From positions 8,136,270 through 8,200,269 of the forward strand of contig CM021320.1 of the NCBI GenBank assembly GCA_010645155.1: a stretch of 64,000 nt of DNA. Direction: 5' to 3'. Positions within the stretch are counted from its first letter, which is position 1. Each line of letters begins with the position of its first letter. Under the pieces are notes generated by a model that had not been told where the DNA came from, did no database searches, and saw only the letters and a program-made list of their open reading frames with translations. Shown piece after piece: positions 50,001 to 56,529 of this stretch. Both the position numbers and the translations under genes were made by a program. Source of the DNA: Tigriopus japonicus (Eukaryota; Arthropoda; Copepoda; Harpacticoida; Harpacticidae).

Positions 50001-53000
50001 CTTTTCGTTTCATTCTAGAGCCATTTATTCTAACTTCAAATGCTGTGTACTTGTAATGCACCAAAATTGCATTGGTTTGTCACAACGGTGTTTAAAAGTC
50101 CACTAGTCTGAAACCTTCCCCAACTCCTTTTTTAAGGTCTGAAATTGGTCGCTCTGATTTGGTTGACGGCCCCACTTGCCTTCTCCTTTTCCCTTTTTTC
50201 TCCTTCCTCATATGTAGAGGGTGACTAATTTTGAAACTGAAGATGACGTTTTAAACGTGTAATAACTTCAAAACGAGGCAAAAATCTTGATGTCCTTAAA
50301 ATTTAAGACTGTTTTTTGAAACAATAAGTAACAATTTGCTGTTAACTGCTGCCAATTACAAATCACAGAGGATGTACCAGAGGCATTCAAACTTAGCAGA
50401 GTGAAGAGCGTATTTTCGGAATTTCTCTTTTTTACACCACAGGTCATGCCATAAATGCCGCTTGAGGTCGCTTTTTTCGATTGAATCGTGAACGTCGTAT
50501 TGAGACCAGTTTTGAGGTGTGAATTCAGCTCCTCGTATGTATTTGAATTCTGTTAAGTAAGTCACGGGCAAAAAACAGATATCATGTCACTTAACGTGTT
50601 TAAAGATATTTTTTACACTTATAGATCTTTCACTCTCATCATGAGGAAAGAAGATTACTAGCCAACAACTAACCTAAATGTCGTTAAAACACGTAAAGAA
50701 ATCAATGCATCGTGGCCAAATTTGGCTGAATCTCTTTTCTTTTTTCACTGATTTTCTTTGTCAAGTATTCATCGTTGTACAATATAGTTCATGTCTTGGA
50801 TTAACTCCGAGATTTGCTTATACAATGATTGTCCTTTTATTGCGGATTATTTCATTTCAATCATTTTTTAAGGACTGGCAAACAATAGTGATGTCTTCTC
50901 ATTACTTATTTCTTCATTTCTTATTTCCAAAATTGCATTTAGTACATTTTCGTCGATATATAAAGTAAAATAAAGGAACAAACAGGAGTTCTTCTTTGTG
51001 TGTTTTAGATTTGACAATACAAGCGAGGTTATTTAACAGTTTTTCTAAGACCGTCCCAGTCACAACCTCAATCTTTGTGGAGCTAGCTTTTGCTTTGGTA
51101 TCTATAACAAATATTTTCAAATTTAGTTCTTGAAAGCTAGATTTGGCTTCCTATTCAATTTTTTAATTATGGAAATATCTCTCTTCCCTTTTAGGCATAG
51201 GTCAGCTATTTTAACTCCCAAATTTTAATACAAACCTGTTTTCAAAGTTTTTCCTGACATTAAAAAAGAGCTTTTTTAGTAAAAAGGCTCTTTTACTAAA
51301 CTTTTTCATGATGAAGGTGTTTTCAAAGAGAAAATTTGACTGGCTGCAAATTAGTCTTTGTTTAGTGAATAATTACAGGTTAATTCAGTCCAGCAATCGG
51401 AGATTCTTCAAATACGCCTTGTAAGCACGTTTACGCCAACGAAAATACACTCTGCGGTCAAGTTCAAAAGACAAGAGGGCTAACAAGGTTTTTGCTCTAT
51501 CTACACTTGGAAAACAGTTGTAATGAAGTTGCATTCCAACGAATGAAAATTTTCAGGGCATAACTGGAGCTCTAAATTAGAAAAAGTACAATCATATCCA
51601 ACGCCATCTAGTTCATTCTGCTCGCAACTGCTCGCTGTTCCCAAAAGGATGCACAGGTACCCTCTAAGCTGAACAAGTTTTCCAAATTATGAGACCAAGA
51701 TAGCAACTTTTGAGAAACTAAAGGGCCTATAACCTTAATGAAGGGGTCCAAAATGAACTATTAGTGTGTTTCAAATGATTCAAAGCTGAATTGCTTGTAA
51801 AATATCATAATATCAAAAGCTAGCTCCACAAAGATTGAGGTTGTGACTGGGACTGTCTTAGAAAAACTGTTAAATAACCTCGCTTGTATTGTCAAATCTA
51901 AAAAAACACGAAGAAGAACTCCTGTTTGTTCCTTTATATTACTTTATATATCAACGAAAATGTACTAAATGCAATTTTGGAAATAAAATATTTACCTAAT
52001 CCGTCACTGATCTCTTTTCCAATGGATCAATCCATAATTTCTTTTTTCAAGTTTGCACCTTGTGGTTTTTTGACAAGGAATTCATCCTCTGTAGCGGTGT
52101 CTAGATCCCGTAAATTATACAAAAATATTTAGACATTTGTGTTCATTATGGTTTCGTATAAACTCACCAGCACACGTGAAGGGTAAAACAAGACCCCGAT
52201 TGATTCTAGGACATAGGTAAACCTCCATAAATTTCCCAAGAAAAATAAAAGTTCGAAAATTAAATCTAGGTTAATGAACGGTAAGAGCAGTGGATGGAAT
52301 TCCTTATTGCAAATTTTATGGTGCATTGTGCCGTTTAAGGTACTTTCTCGCTTCTGAACTATCTTGAGTCAACGGCGAGGAGGCAAGTTTTTCAAAGTCG
52401 TGAGAAGACATCACGATTGTTTGCCATTCCTTAAAAAATGATTGAAATGAAATAATCCGCAATAAAAGGACAATAGCAAATCTCGGAGTTAATCCAAGAC
52501 ATGAACTTTATTGTACAACGATGAATACTTGACAAAGAAAATCAGTGAAAAAAGAAAAGAGATTCAGCCAAATTTGGCCACGATGCATTGATTTCTTTAC
52601 GTGTTTTAACGACATTTAGGTTAGTTGTTGGCTAGTAAACTTCTTTCCTCATGATGTGAGTGAAAGAACTATAAGTGACAAATAAGTTGTTCCGTTTTGA
52701 AAACAATGACTTACTTGCCATCCTGTACGTTAGTTACTTTTGTAAAAAGTCCGTTTAAAGATTTGTATTCTTGATCGGAGTCCATTGTATGCAAAGATCA
52801 TGTCATGAATACCTTCTCATGACTGGTCAGTTTCCAAACAAAGCTTGAGGGTATAATTATCCAATTGAAGGTGTAATTGGATCGAAGCCCAAAATCATCA
52901 AAAAGATGATTAATCATTCAGGAGAAGATACGCCTTTAAAGCACAAGGTGCTCTATGAATGAACCTCGCGAAAGACGAGTCAGCTGACGAATAAAAACTC

Positions 53001-56000
53001 AGAAACGACCACTAAAGGCGTTGCTGAGAGGTTTAGACAGGTCAACAATGATTCTTGTTTCATTGTTAGGGAGCGGAAAAATAAATTTATGTAAAATTGT
53101 AAATTCTACATATTTTTCTACTTTTGAAAATTTCTGAACCTTAGGCAGGTTTTCTTTCTTTTTTGAACACTTTTCTAAAAATATCCATTTTGTACAGGTT
53201 TCTTAACTTTTTCTGACCTTTTTTAACTTTCTTTCATTTTTTAAAATGCATTTCAGACTAAAATCCTTTGAAATAGGCAACCTTTGTTAAAACAATGGCT
53301 TGAAATCATTTTAGGTCTCAAAGCCTCTAGATTTTCAACAATTTTACCATTTTTTTACTTTTTCCCGATTTTCTAGGAATTCTTGAACTATTTCACCAAC
53401 TAATCTGTCGAAAAAAGCTAACTATACGGTTATTTTTACCGTTTACACCAATTAAAAATCCGCACCTGCCAAATAAACCCAATTGACTATATATACACCC
53501 AATGCCTATCTGGCCCAAGAATATTTAGCTCAACATTTGTGAATTGTTTCCTTACAAATGAATCTAACAACGTTTGAGGCAGGATTGGACAATTTTTCAA
53601 ATACTATTCCTGATCAACCCACTATTCAAGGGTTGAGCAGATCTGCCAACAGTAACTCGTTTGTAGTGCAAATATCATATAAATATTAAATTCATTAATG
53701 ATTAACTTCCTTTTAGTGATTAACGTTCTTGACAGGGAATCCCATTCCTTGTAGCGTTGATTAAAAATCCGCAAACAACAACATAAAAATTGATGTAAAA
53801 GCTTTGTTGTTTTACAATCTTGGCCTTCTTTACAGCGCCATCTGCAATCATTTTTGAAACCATTGCTCATCACCTAAAACGTTTTCTCTAGGCCCATTCA
53901 CTTTTCCCGTTCAATCGAAAAGTGTTTTGTGTGACATGACATGCGGTGTCTGATTGACATTTTTGATCATTTTTGTTGTTTTCTCAACCCAATTCAAAAC
54001 AGGATGTGTGTTTTCGTGCAACAAGAAAGCCAAAACGGATTCCGAAAAGATTTCTGCCTCGTATAATGCTCACTTCGGTCCGATCTATGCTTTGGAACGA
54101 AACCCTTGTTTTCCCAAGAACTTTCTAACTGTCGGGGATTGGTGTGCCAGAATTTGGTCCGAGGACATCAAGGAAAGCTCAATTATGTGGACCAGGTAAC
54201 TCGTTAGCGGGGCCAAAGTTGGCCTAAATGCTCCTCTGACGCATGAGTGCGTGTCATGGGGTTTCTATTGGGTTGGAAGAGCTATCAAGCTAATCGCATT
54301 ATACCTTCTTCGTAGCTCTTACACCGAAAATCTCACGGACGGATGTTGGAGCCCCACACGACCGTCGGTTTTCTTCACGACCCGCATGGATGGTTGCCTT
54401 GATTGCTGGGATATCCTCTATCAACAAAAGGCTCCGTTACTTAGCGTGAAGGTAAATCAATGTTCTCAGAGGTTTGCTTTGGGATTTTTCGCTTTGGAGC
54501 AGGATGGCGTTTTCTACTTTGTTCTGTAAGAGAAGACGGGGTTCGATTCTCCTCTTAATTTAAGTTAACGTTGTGAAGGACTTGAATCGCATATTTATGA
54601 GCTACAACGAAACCGATTATATAAACAAAAAAGGTGAAATTTACTCTTGGCCTTCCTTCACTTTTCTTTTAGAATTTCTGGTTATGTTGTATGGGAAATA
54701 TCGGAAAATGGGCAAAATTGATTCCTTTTCAGGCAGGATCGTTACTCCTGCTCCAGTACGAGCAAAACGAAAAGAGTATGAATAATGTCATCGTTATTTG
54801 GAAATACTTCTTTTTGCAGTTCTTGATGGGATTCTTGGCCATTCCTTCTTTGCCTTAGAATGTTCAGTTGTGAAAGTCTCTCTTATTCATCGCTATTTTT
54901 TGTACATTATGCTTTAAAGTTTTTGGCCTGACTAAATGCATTAATGATTTCAACACGCCCAGGTGAGGTAACAAATTCAAGTGTTCTGGCGAACGAAAAA
55001 AAGGGAACCGGTTTCGCCCGATGCATCAAGTTTTTATAAGCCTTTGTACTACTGATGTGTTTAGAGTTGGATTTTTGGCAGAGTTTTGCCAGATAGGTTT
55101 TTAAGGTCAAAAAGCTGATCACAACTACACTTTTTAATAGGCCATAAAATATGGCACCCATTTCTATAGCTATCGATGGAACTCGAAATCGAACTAGTTC
55201 GAGTGTTGCCAAATTGGTCCCTGTTTTGGTCTTTTCAAAAAGTTCTTTACAACCTGCCCTTTTTAACAGCGATAAACTTCCGAGTCAAAAATGGCAGCAC
55301 TCCCAGTTCGAAACACATCATTACTTTGTACAGTAATGGAGGCGAGTCACCTGCGTGACATTAGGAAGGTGGCACGGAAAGATTCAATTCCTAAAAAAAG
55401 ACATGTGGGGTGGAGACATGTTAGTAACACTAGTGCCAAAAAAAACTCGCTTTCCTCAACTAAATCAGTTCCACTTCGACTATTCCCGGCTGCATTCAAT
55501 TTTTCTCTTTCTTTCAAAGGGCATGTCAGAACGTTAAATATTCATGCCACTTTATTCCCTAGGTAACAGACGAACCGTTGCATACTCTCTGTGTCCACGA
55601 ATCTGGAGTTTTAGTGGCAACTGGATGTGAAGGAGGAAATGTTAACCTTTTGGAGCTCACTGACGGTCTTGCATCTGCTAATCGCAATGACAAAGCTGCC
55701 GTAACAGCGGTATTTCTCGATCACATTGATCAGACCTCAACGGTCAAGATAATCACGTCTTTTGACTTCAGATGTTTGAACGTGAGACGCGTCGTGAGAA
55801 GATTCTCGAAGCAAGGAATAAAGAACTAAGGCTCAAAGAGAAGACCAAAGGGATCTTAGGACTTGGTGGAGGAGGAGGAGGAGGAAGTGGAACAAGTGGA
55901 GGATCAGGGTCTTCAAATGGCCAAGGAAAGCCAGGAGGAGGAGGTGGTGGCGCTTTCGGAAAAATGGCTTTGTCGGCCTTGAAAGGCTCTAAGCCTGAAG

Positions 56001-56226
56001 TGTCGGAGGAAAAGAAGGAAGAGGAGGAAGATCCTATTGCAAAGGCTGAGCGCGAGTTCTTCGAAATAATCAACAAGGTAAATAAGGAAAATCCAATACA
56101 AACTGTTTTTGAATGGAATGAAGACGTCGAGAACTGACGGGCAAGAGATATTTGTTCCTGTAATCATTCCAGGAAAAAGAAGCCCGCCTTGAACGAAGAC
56201 GACAAAAAGAACAAGAGAACACTTAA
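20057..56226 (+). CDS. DNAI2: Axonemal outer-arm dynein intermediate chain 2 (spliced, 12 exons)
   Basis: WD-repeat intermediate chain of the ciliary/flagellar outer dynein arm, which helps link the dynein heavy chains to the axonemal doublet. Exons: 20057-20088, 20827-21031, 21786-21947, 23567-23834, 33511-33620, 33682-33825, 48529-48688, 54003-54195, 54316-54451, 55563-55709, 55772-56077, 56173-56226. The joined frame is 1917 nt, 638 aa; vertebrate DNAI2 is about 605 aa. Family landmarks in order: [14 protein letters not shown] (residues 97-105); RFRKKVEKD (113-121); CIKQNN (138-143); WD-type strands VAWWDARK (260-267), VKWWDIRK (308-315), ARIW (409-412) and DCWD (454-457); NFLTVGDW (400-407); [15 protein letters not shown] (520-534). 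A Gly-rich insert occupies about 549-582, followed by an acidic and charged tail. An in-frame TAG lies just before the 20057 ATG. A polyadenylation signal follows at 56520. The exon at 14509 may replace exon 1. Confidence 0.93.
20827..21031 (+). CDS. DNAI2: DNAI2 exon 2
   Basis: Acceptor TTTTCTAG ends at 20826 and the exon ends SSEMSEHE at donor GTATTA. The segment [20 protein letters not shown] aligns with the conserved DNAI2 N-terminus (TKKRSEFGRQ...NFSD in vertebrates). The Phe-Gly-Arg part is not conserved here. Confidence 0.9.
21786..21947 (+). CDS. DNAI2: DNAI2 exon 3
   Basis: 54 codons in phase 0 between TTTTCCAG and GTGAGT. Carries [17 protein letters not shown] and [16 protein letters not shown], the most diagnostic N-terminal blocks of the family. 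Confidence 0.95.
22230..22772. mobile_element. Non-autonomous hAT element with exact 8-bp TSD
   Basis: Starts TAGTGATGGGCAAAATATGC; the right end inverted reads TAGAGACGGGAAAAACATGC. Flanked by GTCATGAG on both sides (22222-22229 and 22773-22780). The 8-bp duplication and TAGNGAYGGG ends fit the hAT superfamily. 543 bp, no open frame of note. Lies in DNAI2 intron 3. Confidence 0.88.
23088..23450. repeat. Degenerate interspersed motif array
   Basis: The motif TAGCTCTYGATRTAAGAATA, often followed by ACTCTYGA, recurs in degenerate form near 23090, 23142, 23252, 23331 and 23418. The better copies are spaced about 80-90 bp. Probably a decayed tandem repeat in DNAI2 intron 3. Confidence 0.5.
23567..23834 (+). 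CDS. DNAI2: DNAI2 exon 4
   Basis: From acceptor TTTACAG; encodes [19 protein letters not shown], then KTVHVFRDP and the first beta-propeller blade ([20 protein letters not shown]). Ends in phase 1 at CACATAG before GTATGG. A 9.7-kb intron follows. Confidence 0.94.
24526..24724. mobile_element. hAT-like MITE rich in GGGCCC, copy 2
   Basis: Begins CAGGGGTGATG and ends TTGCCTACCCCTG. Between them is the same order of motifs as the 4272 copy: CAGGGGCCCACAAATT, GGGCCCGCGAGTTCAG, CTCCTGGGCCCAC. The left end is internally deleted. A CTCTAC pair near both flanks may be a remnant TSD. Confidence 0.65.
24924..25241 (-). other. Unassigned coding-like frame in DNAI2 intron 4
   Basis: A 105-codon minus frame with varied composition ([18 protein letters not shown], then [19 protein letters not shown]) and no low complexity. 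The same frame continues upstream across one TGA for about 20 more codons ([11 protein letters not shown]). I do not recognise a family. It may be a decayed gene fragment or chance. A Tc1-like end (CACTGTGACCGCAAAG after TA at 25299) abuts it. Confidence 0.25.
26369..26673. mobile_element. TA-flanked TIR element (MITE family A), copy 2
   Basis: CTGATGTGTTTCGAGTTGG at the left and CCAGTTCGAAACACATCAC at the right, flanked by TA (26367-26368, 26674-26675). 305 bp, the best-preserved copy; 17 of 19 terminal bases pair. Lies in DNAI2 intron 4. Confidence 0.88.
28080..28948. mobile_element. Non-autonomous hAT element, 869 bp, exact 8-bp TSD
   Basis: TIRs TAGGGCTGAATATTTTAGGT / inverted TAGGGCTGAATATTTTAGGT, perfect over 20 bp. 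Flanked by ATTATGAG at 28072-28079 and 28949-28956. The interior has repeated AAAAAACGAGAT-type motifs (28465-28520) and TTAGGTAAAAATTGCCC blocks. No transposase frame. Lies in DNAI2 intron 4. Confidence 0.92.
30434..30584. mobile_element. Palindromic MITE family B, copy 2
   Basis: 151 bp that folds almost completely. Left: GGCCCCGGGAAATAAT, TTTTGCTGTGGAGCAG, CAGACGTTT, TCAGCTG. Right: CAGCTGATTCTAC, AAACGTCTG, CTGCTCCACAGCAAAAT, ATTATTTCCCGGGACC. Flanked by TA on both sides (30432-30433, 30585-30586). Tc1/mariner-like target choice. Confidence 0.85.
33511..33620 (+). CDS. DNAI2: DNAI2 exon 5
   Basis: Enters with AG to complete a Glu codon: [14 protein letters not shown], then [19 protein letters not shown], a WD-repeat core highly conserved in DNAI2. 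Donor GTAGGC; the following intron is only 61 bp. Confidence 0.95.
33682..33825 (+). CDS. DNAI2: DNAI2 exon 6
   Basis: 48 codons in phase 0: [15 protein letters not shown], then [20 protein letters not shown] and STDGT at donor GTAAGT. Precedes the 14.7-kb intron that contains the antisense IkB-like gene. Confidence 0.95.
38821..39330. mobile_element. Candidate hAT-like element rich in GGATCCGA
   Basis: Left end TAGGTATGAGTCAAACC; inverted right end TAGGGATGGGTTTGGATC. Flanking 8-mers CTATTCTT and CTCTTTCT are only partly alike. Both subterminal regions carry clustered GGATCGGAT/ATCGGATCCGA motifs. Plausible but decayed. Confidence 0.4.
40849..41012. repeat. Dispersed repeat, copy 2 of 2
   Basis: Starts GAGGATTGAGGGGCCC and follows the block order of 11812-11945, with an extra ~45 bp around GCCCCGTGGGCC. 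Unclassified. Confidence 0.4.
41665..41670 (-). terminator. Polyadenylation signal for the IkB-like gene
   Basis: AATAAA on the minus strand (TTTATT on plus), about 340 bp beyond the stop codon at 42009. Position and strand fit the single-exon gene. Confidence 0.5.
41972..41991. repeat. (GGTT)n microsatellite
   Basis: Four to five GGTT units just outside the stop codon of the IkB-like gene, in its probable 3' untranslated region. Confidence 0.7.
42009..43274 (-). CDS. IkB-like ankyrin-repeat protein, single exon, 421 aa
   Basis: Intronless minus-strand gene. The ATG is preceded two codons earlier by an in-frame TGA, so the start is secure. The C-terminal half contains about four ankyrin-type repeats: NGDTVLMQL (233-), [10 protein letters not shown] (280-), [15 protein letters not shown] (316-) and [12 protein letters not shown] (359-), with a long inter-repeat insert after the first. 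The NGDT opening and DxxxxTPLD closing resemble IkB/Cactus and nuclear IkB proteins, which bind Rel/NF-kB dimers. The N-terminal half is disordered-looking: His-rich (35-50), strongly acidic (88-97), then a compact Cys cluster [17 protein letters not shown] (120-136), not typical of IkB. The gene lies wholly inside DNAI2 intron 6 on the opposite strand. It could instead be another ankyrin cofactor; no Rel-binding residue can be proven here. Confidence 0.85.
   Translation of the reverse strand: MAENSCLNDELIYTAKCANHGSNARNSALSQHLQLRHRYPNPHHHSAAHFSPSIELFSSLREAREHNLMSEKMDDRRRTHGEKDSDVEGEEEEEEEQPIIGLNLIPSFFRSEAPSREAMCNCLEVKCGLLPSCQTCASNGGNSGSSSYATVTPTLKKVKTSAEDDESITNLPQYMSSNALYSRLHAPKSELEKLQHELIRQTGGHSAAISIYDKSHSLSKRHANVLSCSASPNGDTVLMQLCTRTPKDKESEELLSGQILAFIRLYVENDPSLLFVRNTTGLNALAIAGITNKRAVTHYLVRLYQAMDQDLNEQNAHGQTLLHLLARQGDSCSDTLELLLNLKHSVMNETRLLRYDVVDQAQRTPLDEAMTSANIFSTGKTRRVFQETVRLFYDVIQEDAAQFVEGSHDDNHESTLTFRNF
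43275..43760 (-). promoter_or_regulatory. Probable promoter region of IkB-like gene, GAGA-rich
   Basis: Upstream of the minus-strand ATG. Contains a purine block (GAGAGATAGACACTGAGAGA and neighbours, about 43540-43585) and is GC-richer than the surrounding intron. GAGA tracts are common in arthropod promoters. No TATA box is assigned. Confidence 0.4.
43761..44618. other. Intronic, no gene seen
   Basis: A 66-codon plus frame at 43878-44078 has no recognisable features. Nothing else stands out until the hAT element. Confidence 0.4.
44619..45836. mobile_element. hAT-type element with exact TSD, interrupted by mariner-like element
   Basis: Begins CAGGGCCACCAGGAAAAT and ends AAAATTTGGTGGCCCTG, giving an 11-bp perfect TIR (CAGGGCCACCA). 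Flanked by CTGATGAC at 44611-44618 and 45837-45844, an exact 8-bp duplication as for hAT. Without the inserted 688-bp element it would be about 530 bp. The interior shows repeated GTAAATTACA/TTGTAAATCAC motifs. Confidence 0.9.
44843..45530. mobile_element. Mariner-like element, non-autonomous, 688 bp
   Basis: Flanked by TA (44841-44842, 45531-45532). The ends GGTGGGGTGAAAAGTAACCT and inverted GTTGGGGTGAAAAGTAAACT continue as matching arms for about 170 bp (CTTGACCGACAAAATGCAAT, GCATATTTTGCAGTAG partner). The centre (about 45073-45230) keeps a decayed frame reading APSEHTIKY, stop, FSHF and [13 protein letters not shown]. That resembles the helix-turn-helix of mariner transposases but is broken by a stop, and the catalytic domain is absent. 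Confidence 0.85.
47326..47640 (-). other. Possible ankyrin-repeat exon or fragment
   Basis: The minus frame contains [20 protein letters not shown] followed by RHG, a good single ankyrin-repeat signature (residues ~18-40 of the frame). There is no ATG at its start: an in-frame TGA lies shortly upstream, so if real it is an internal exon or a fragment. It sits 4 kb upstream of the IkB-like gene on the same strand, but no link could be phased. Confidence 0.3.
48529..48688 (+). CDS. DNAI2: DNAI2 exon 7
   Basis: Acceptor [27 protein letters not shown], then [17 protein letters not shown] plus one base. Donor GTAACT. Matches the MWWDIRK...TKFMVGT region of DNAI2. Confidence 0.95.
48970..49107. 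mobile_element. Small hAT-like MITE candidate
   Basis: CAGGGATGTGTATTT at the left and, inverted, TAGAGATGTGTATTT at the right: 13 of 15 bases match. 138 bp. The flanking 8-mers do not match. Lies in DNAI2 intron 7. Confidence 0.45.
50616..52677. repeat. 2-kb inverted repeat with asymmetric right arm
   Basis: The left arm 50616-51092 matches the right arm in inverse: 51813-51986 pairs with the inner left arm (CACAACCTCAATCTTTGTGG and partner), and 52400-52677 pairs with the outer left arm (AGCCAACAACTAACCTAAAT and partner). Identity is about 95 percent by eye. The right arm carries about 413 extra bases (51987-52399), and the loop is about 720 bases. No TSD was established. Confidence 0.85.
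54003..54195 (+). CDS. DNAI2: DNAI2 exon 8
   Basis: Completes a Gly codon, then [28 protein letters not shown] and [19 protein letters not shown]. Ends MWT plus AG at donor GTAACT. Confidence 0.95.
54316..54451 (+). CDS. DNAI2: DNAI2 exon 9
   Basis: Completes Ser, then [20 protein letters not shown] and [20 protein letters not shown], ending at LLSVK with donor GTAAAT. A short 120-bp intron precedes it. A family A MITE lies in the next intron. Confidence 0.95.
54452..55562 (+). other. DNAI2 intron 9
   Basis: Phase 0 intron of 1.1 kb containing a family A MITE (55052-55321). The remainder is AT-rich without exon signals that fit the family alignment. Confidence 0.8.
55052..55321. mobile_element. 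TA-flanked TIR element (MITE family A), copy 3
   Basis: CTGATGTGTTTAGAGTTGG to CCAGTTCGAAACACATCAT, flanked by TA. 270 bp; it lacks about 35 bp of the centre present in other copies. Lies 240 bp before DNAI2 exon 10. Confidence 0.82.
55563..55709 (+). CDS. DNAI2: DNAI2 exon 10
   Basis: 49 codons: [32 protein letters not shown], then [11 protein letters not shown]. Corresponds to the last propeller blade. The following intron is 62 bp (GTATTT...CTTCAG). Confidence 0.93.
55772..56077 (+). CDS. DNAI2: DNAI2 exon 11, Gly-rich insert
   Basis: Begins [20 protein letters not shown], the invariant start of the DNAI2 C-terminal helix. It is followed by about 34 residues dominated by Gly and Ser, then an acidic EEKKEEEED stretch and [11 protein letters not shown]. 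Donor GTAAAT. The purine-rich GGA repeat in DNA could be length-variable. Confidence 0.93.
56173..56226 (+). CDS. DNAI2: DNAI2 exon 12 (terminal)
   Basis: 17 codons [17 protein letters not shown] and TAA, after acceptor ATTCCAG. Charged helical tail. If the donor at 56078 is not used, the frame runs on 17 codons to a TGA at 56135, a possible retained-intron isoform. Confidence 0.88.
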   Translation, partial: EKEARLERRRQKEQENT

Positions 56227-56519
56227 TTACGTGTCGACAACTGCGATTGGGATTACAACATGAATAAGTCGACGTCGTCCAGGTTGCAAAAGTGGAGATT
56301 TCTTTAGCGTTTTTCCTCCTAGTTCACTATGAGTGTTAAATATTACAATGTAATCGCAAAATTTGTGTAAGGCAACCTCTTCGGGGAAGTCTGCCCAAAG
56401 TATGATGAGGAAAAGACGCATTTATTCCCTGAAGAAAAAGAATTGTTCTTTTGTGAGCGAAATCCTATGAAAAGACAACCCCACAGATGACTATTGGAAA
56501 TTACCCACTATCAACTTGC

Positions 56520-56525
56520 AATAAA
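56520..56525 (+). terminator. Polyadenylation signal for DNAI2
   Basis: AATAAA about 295 bp after the stop codon, on the coding strand. It is the first canonical hexamer downstream of the terminal exon. Confidence 0.6.
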
Positions 56526-56529
56526 AACG

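Larger units (their letters stand above)
48689..54002 (+). other. DNAI2 intron 7 (5.3 kb)
   Basis: Phase 1 intron. It holds the small MITE at 48970 and the 2-kb inverted repeat. A further inverted pair GACGTTCACGATTCAA lies near 49898 with its partner near 50479. The stretches 49108-50615 and 52678-54002 have no supported exon; 53050-53420 is pyrimidine-rich. Confidence 0.85.

Noticed and set aside
55768..56076. 102-codon Pro-rich minus frame
   Set aside because: Antisense shadow of the Gly-rich DNAI2 exon 11.
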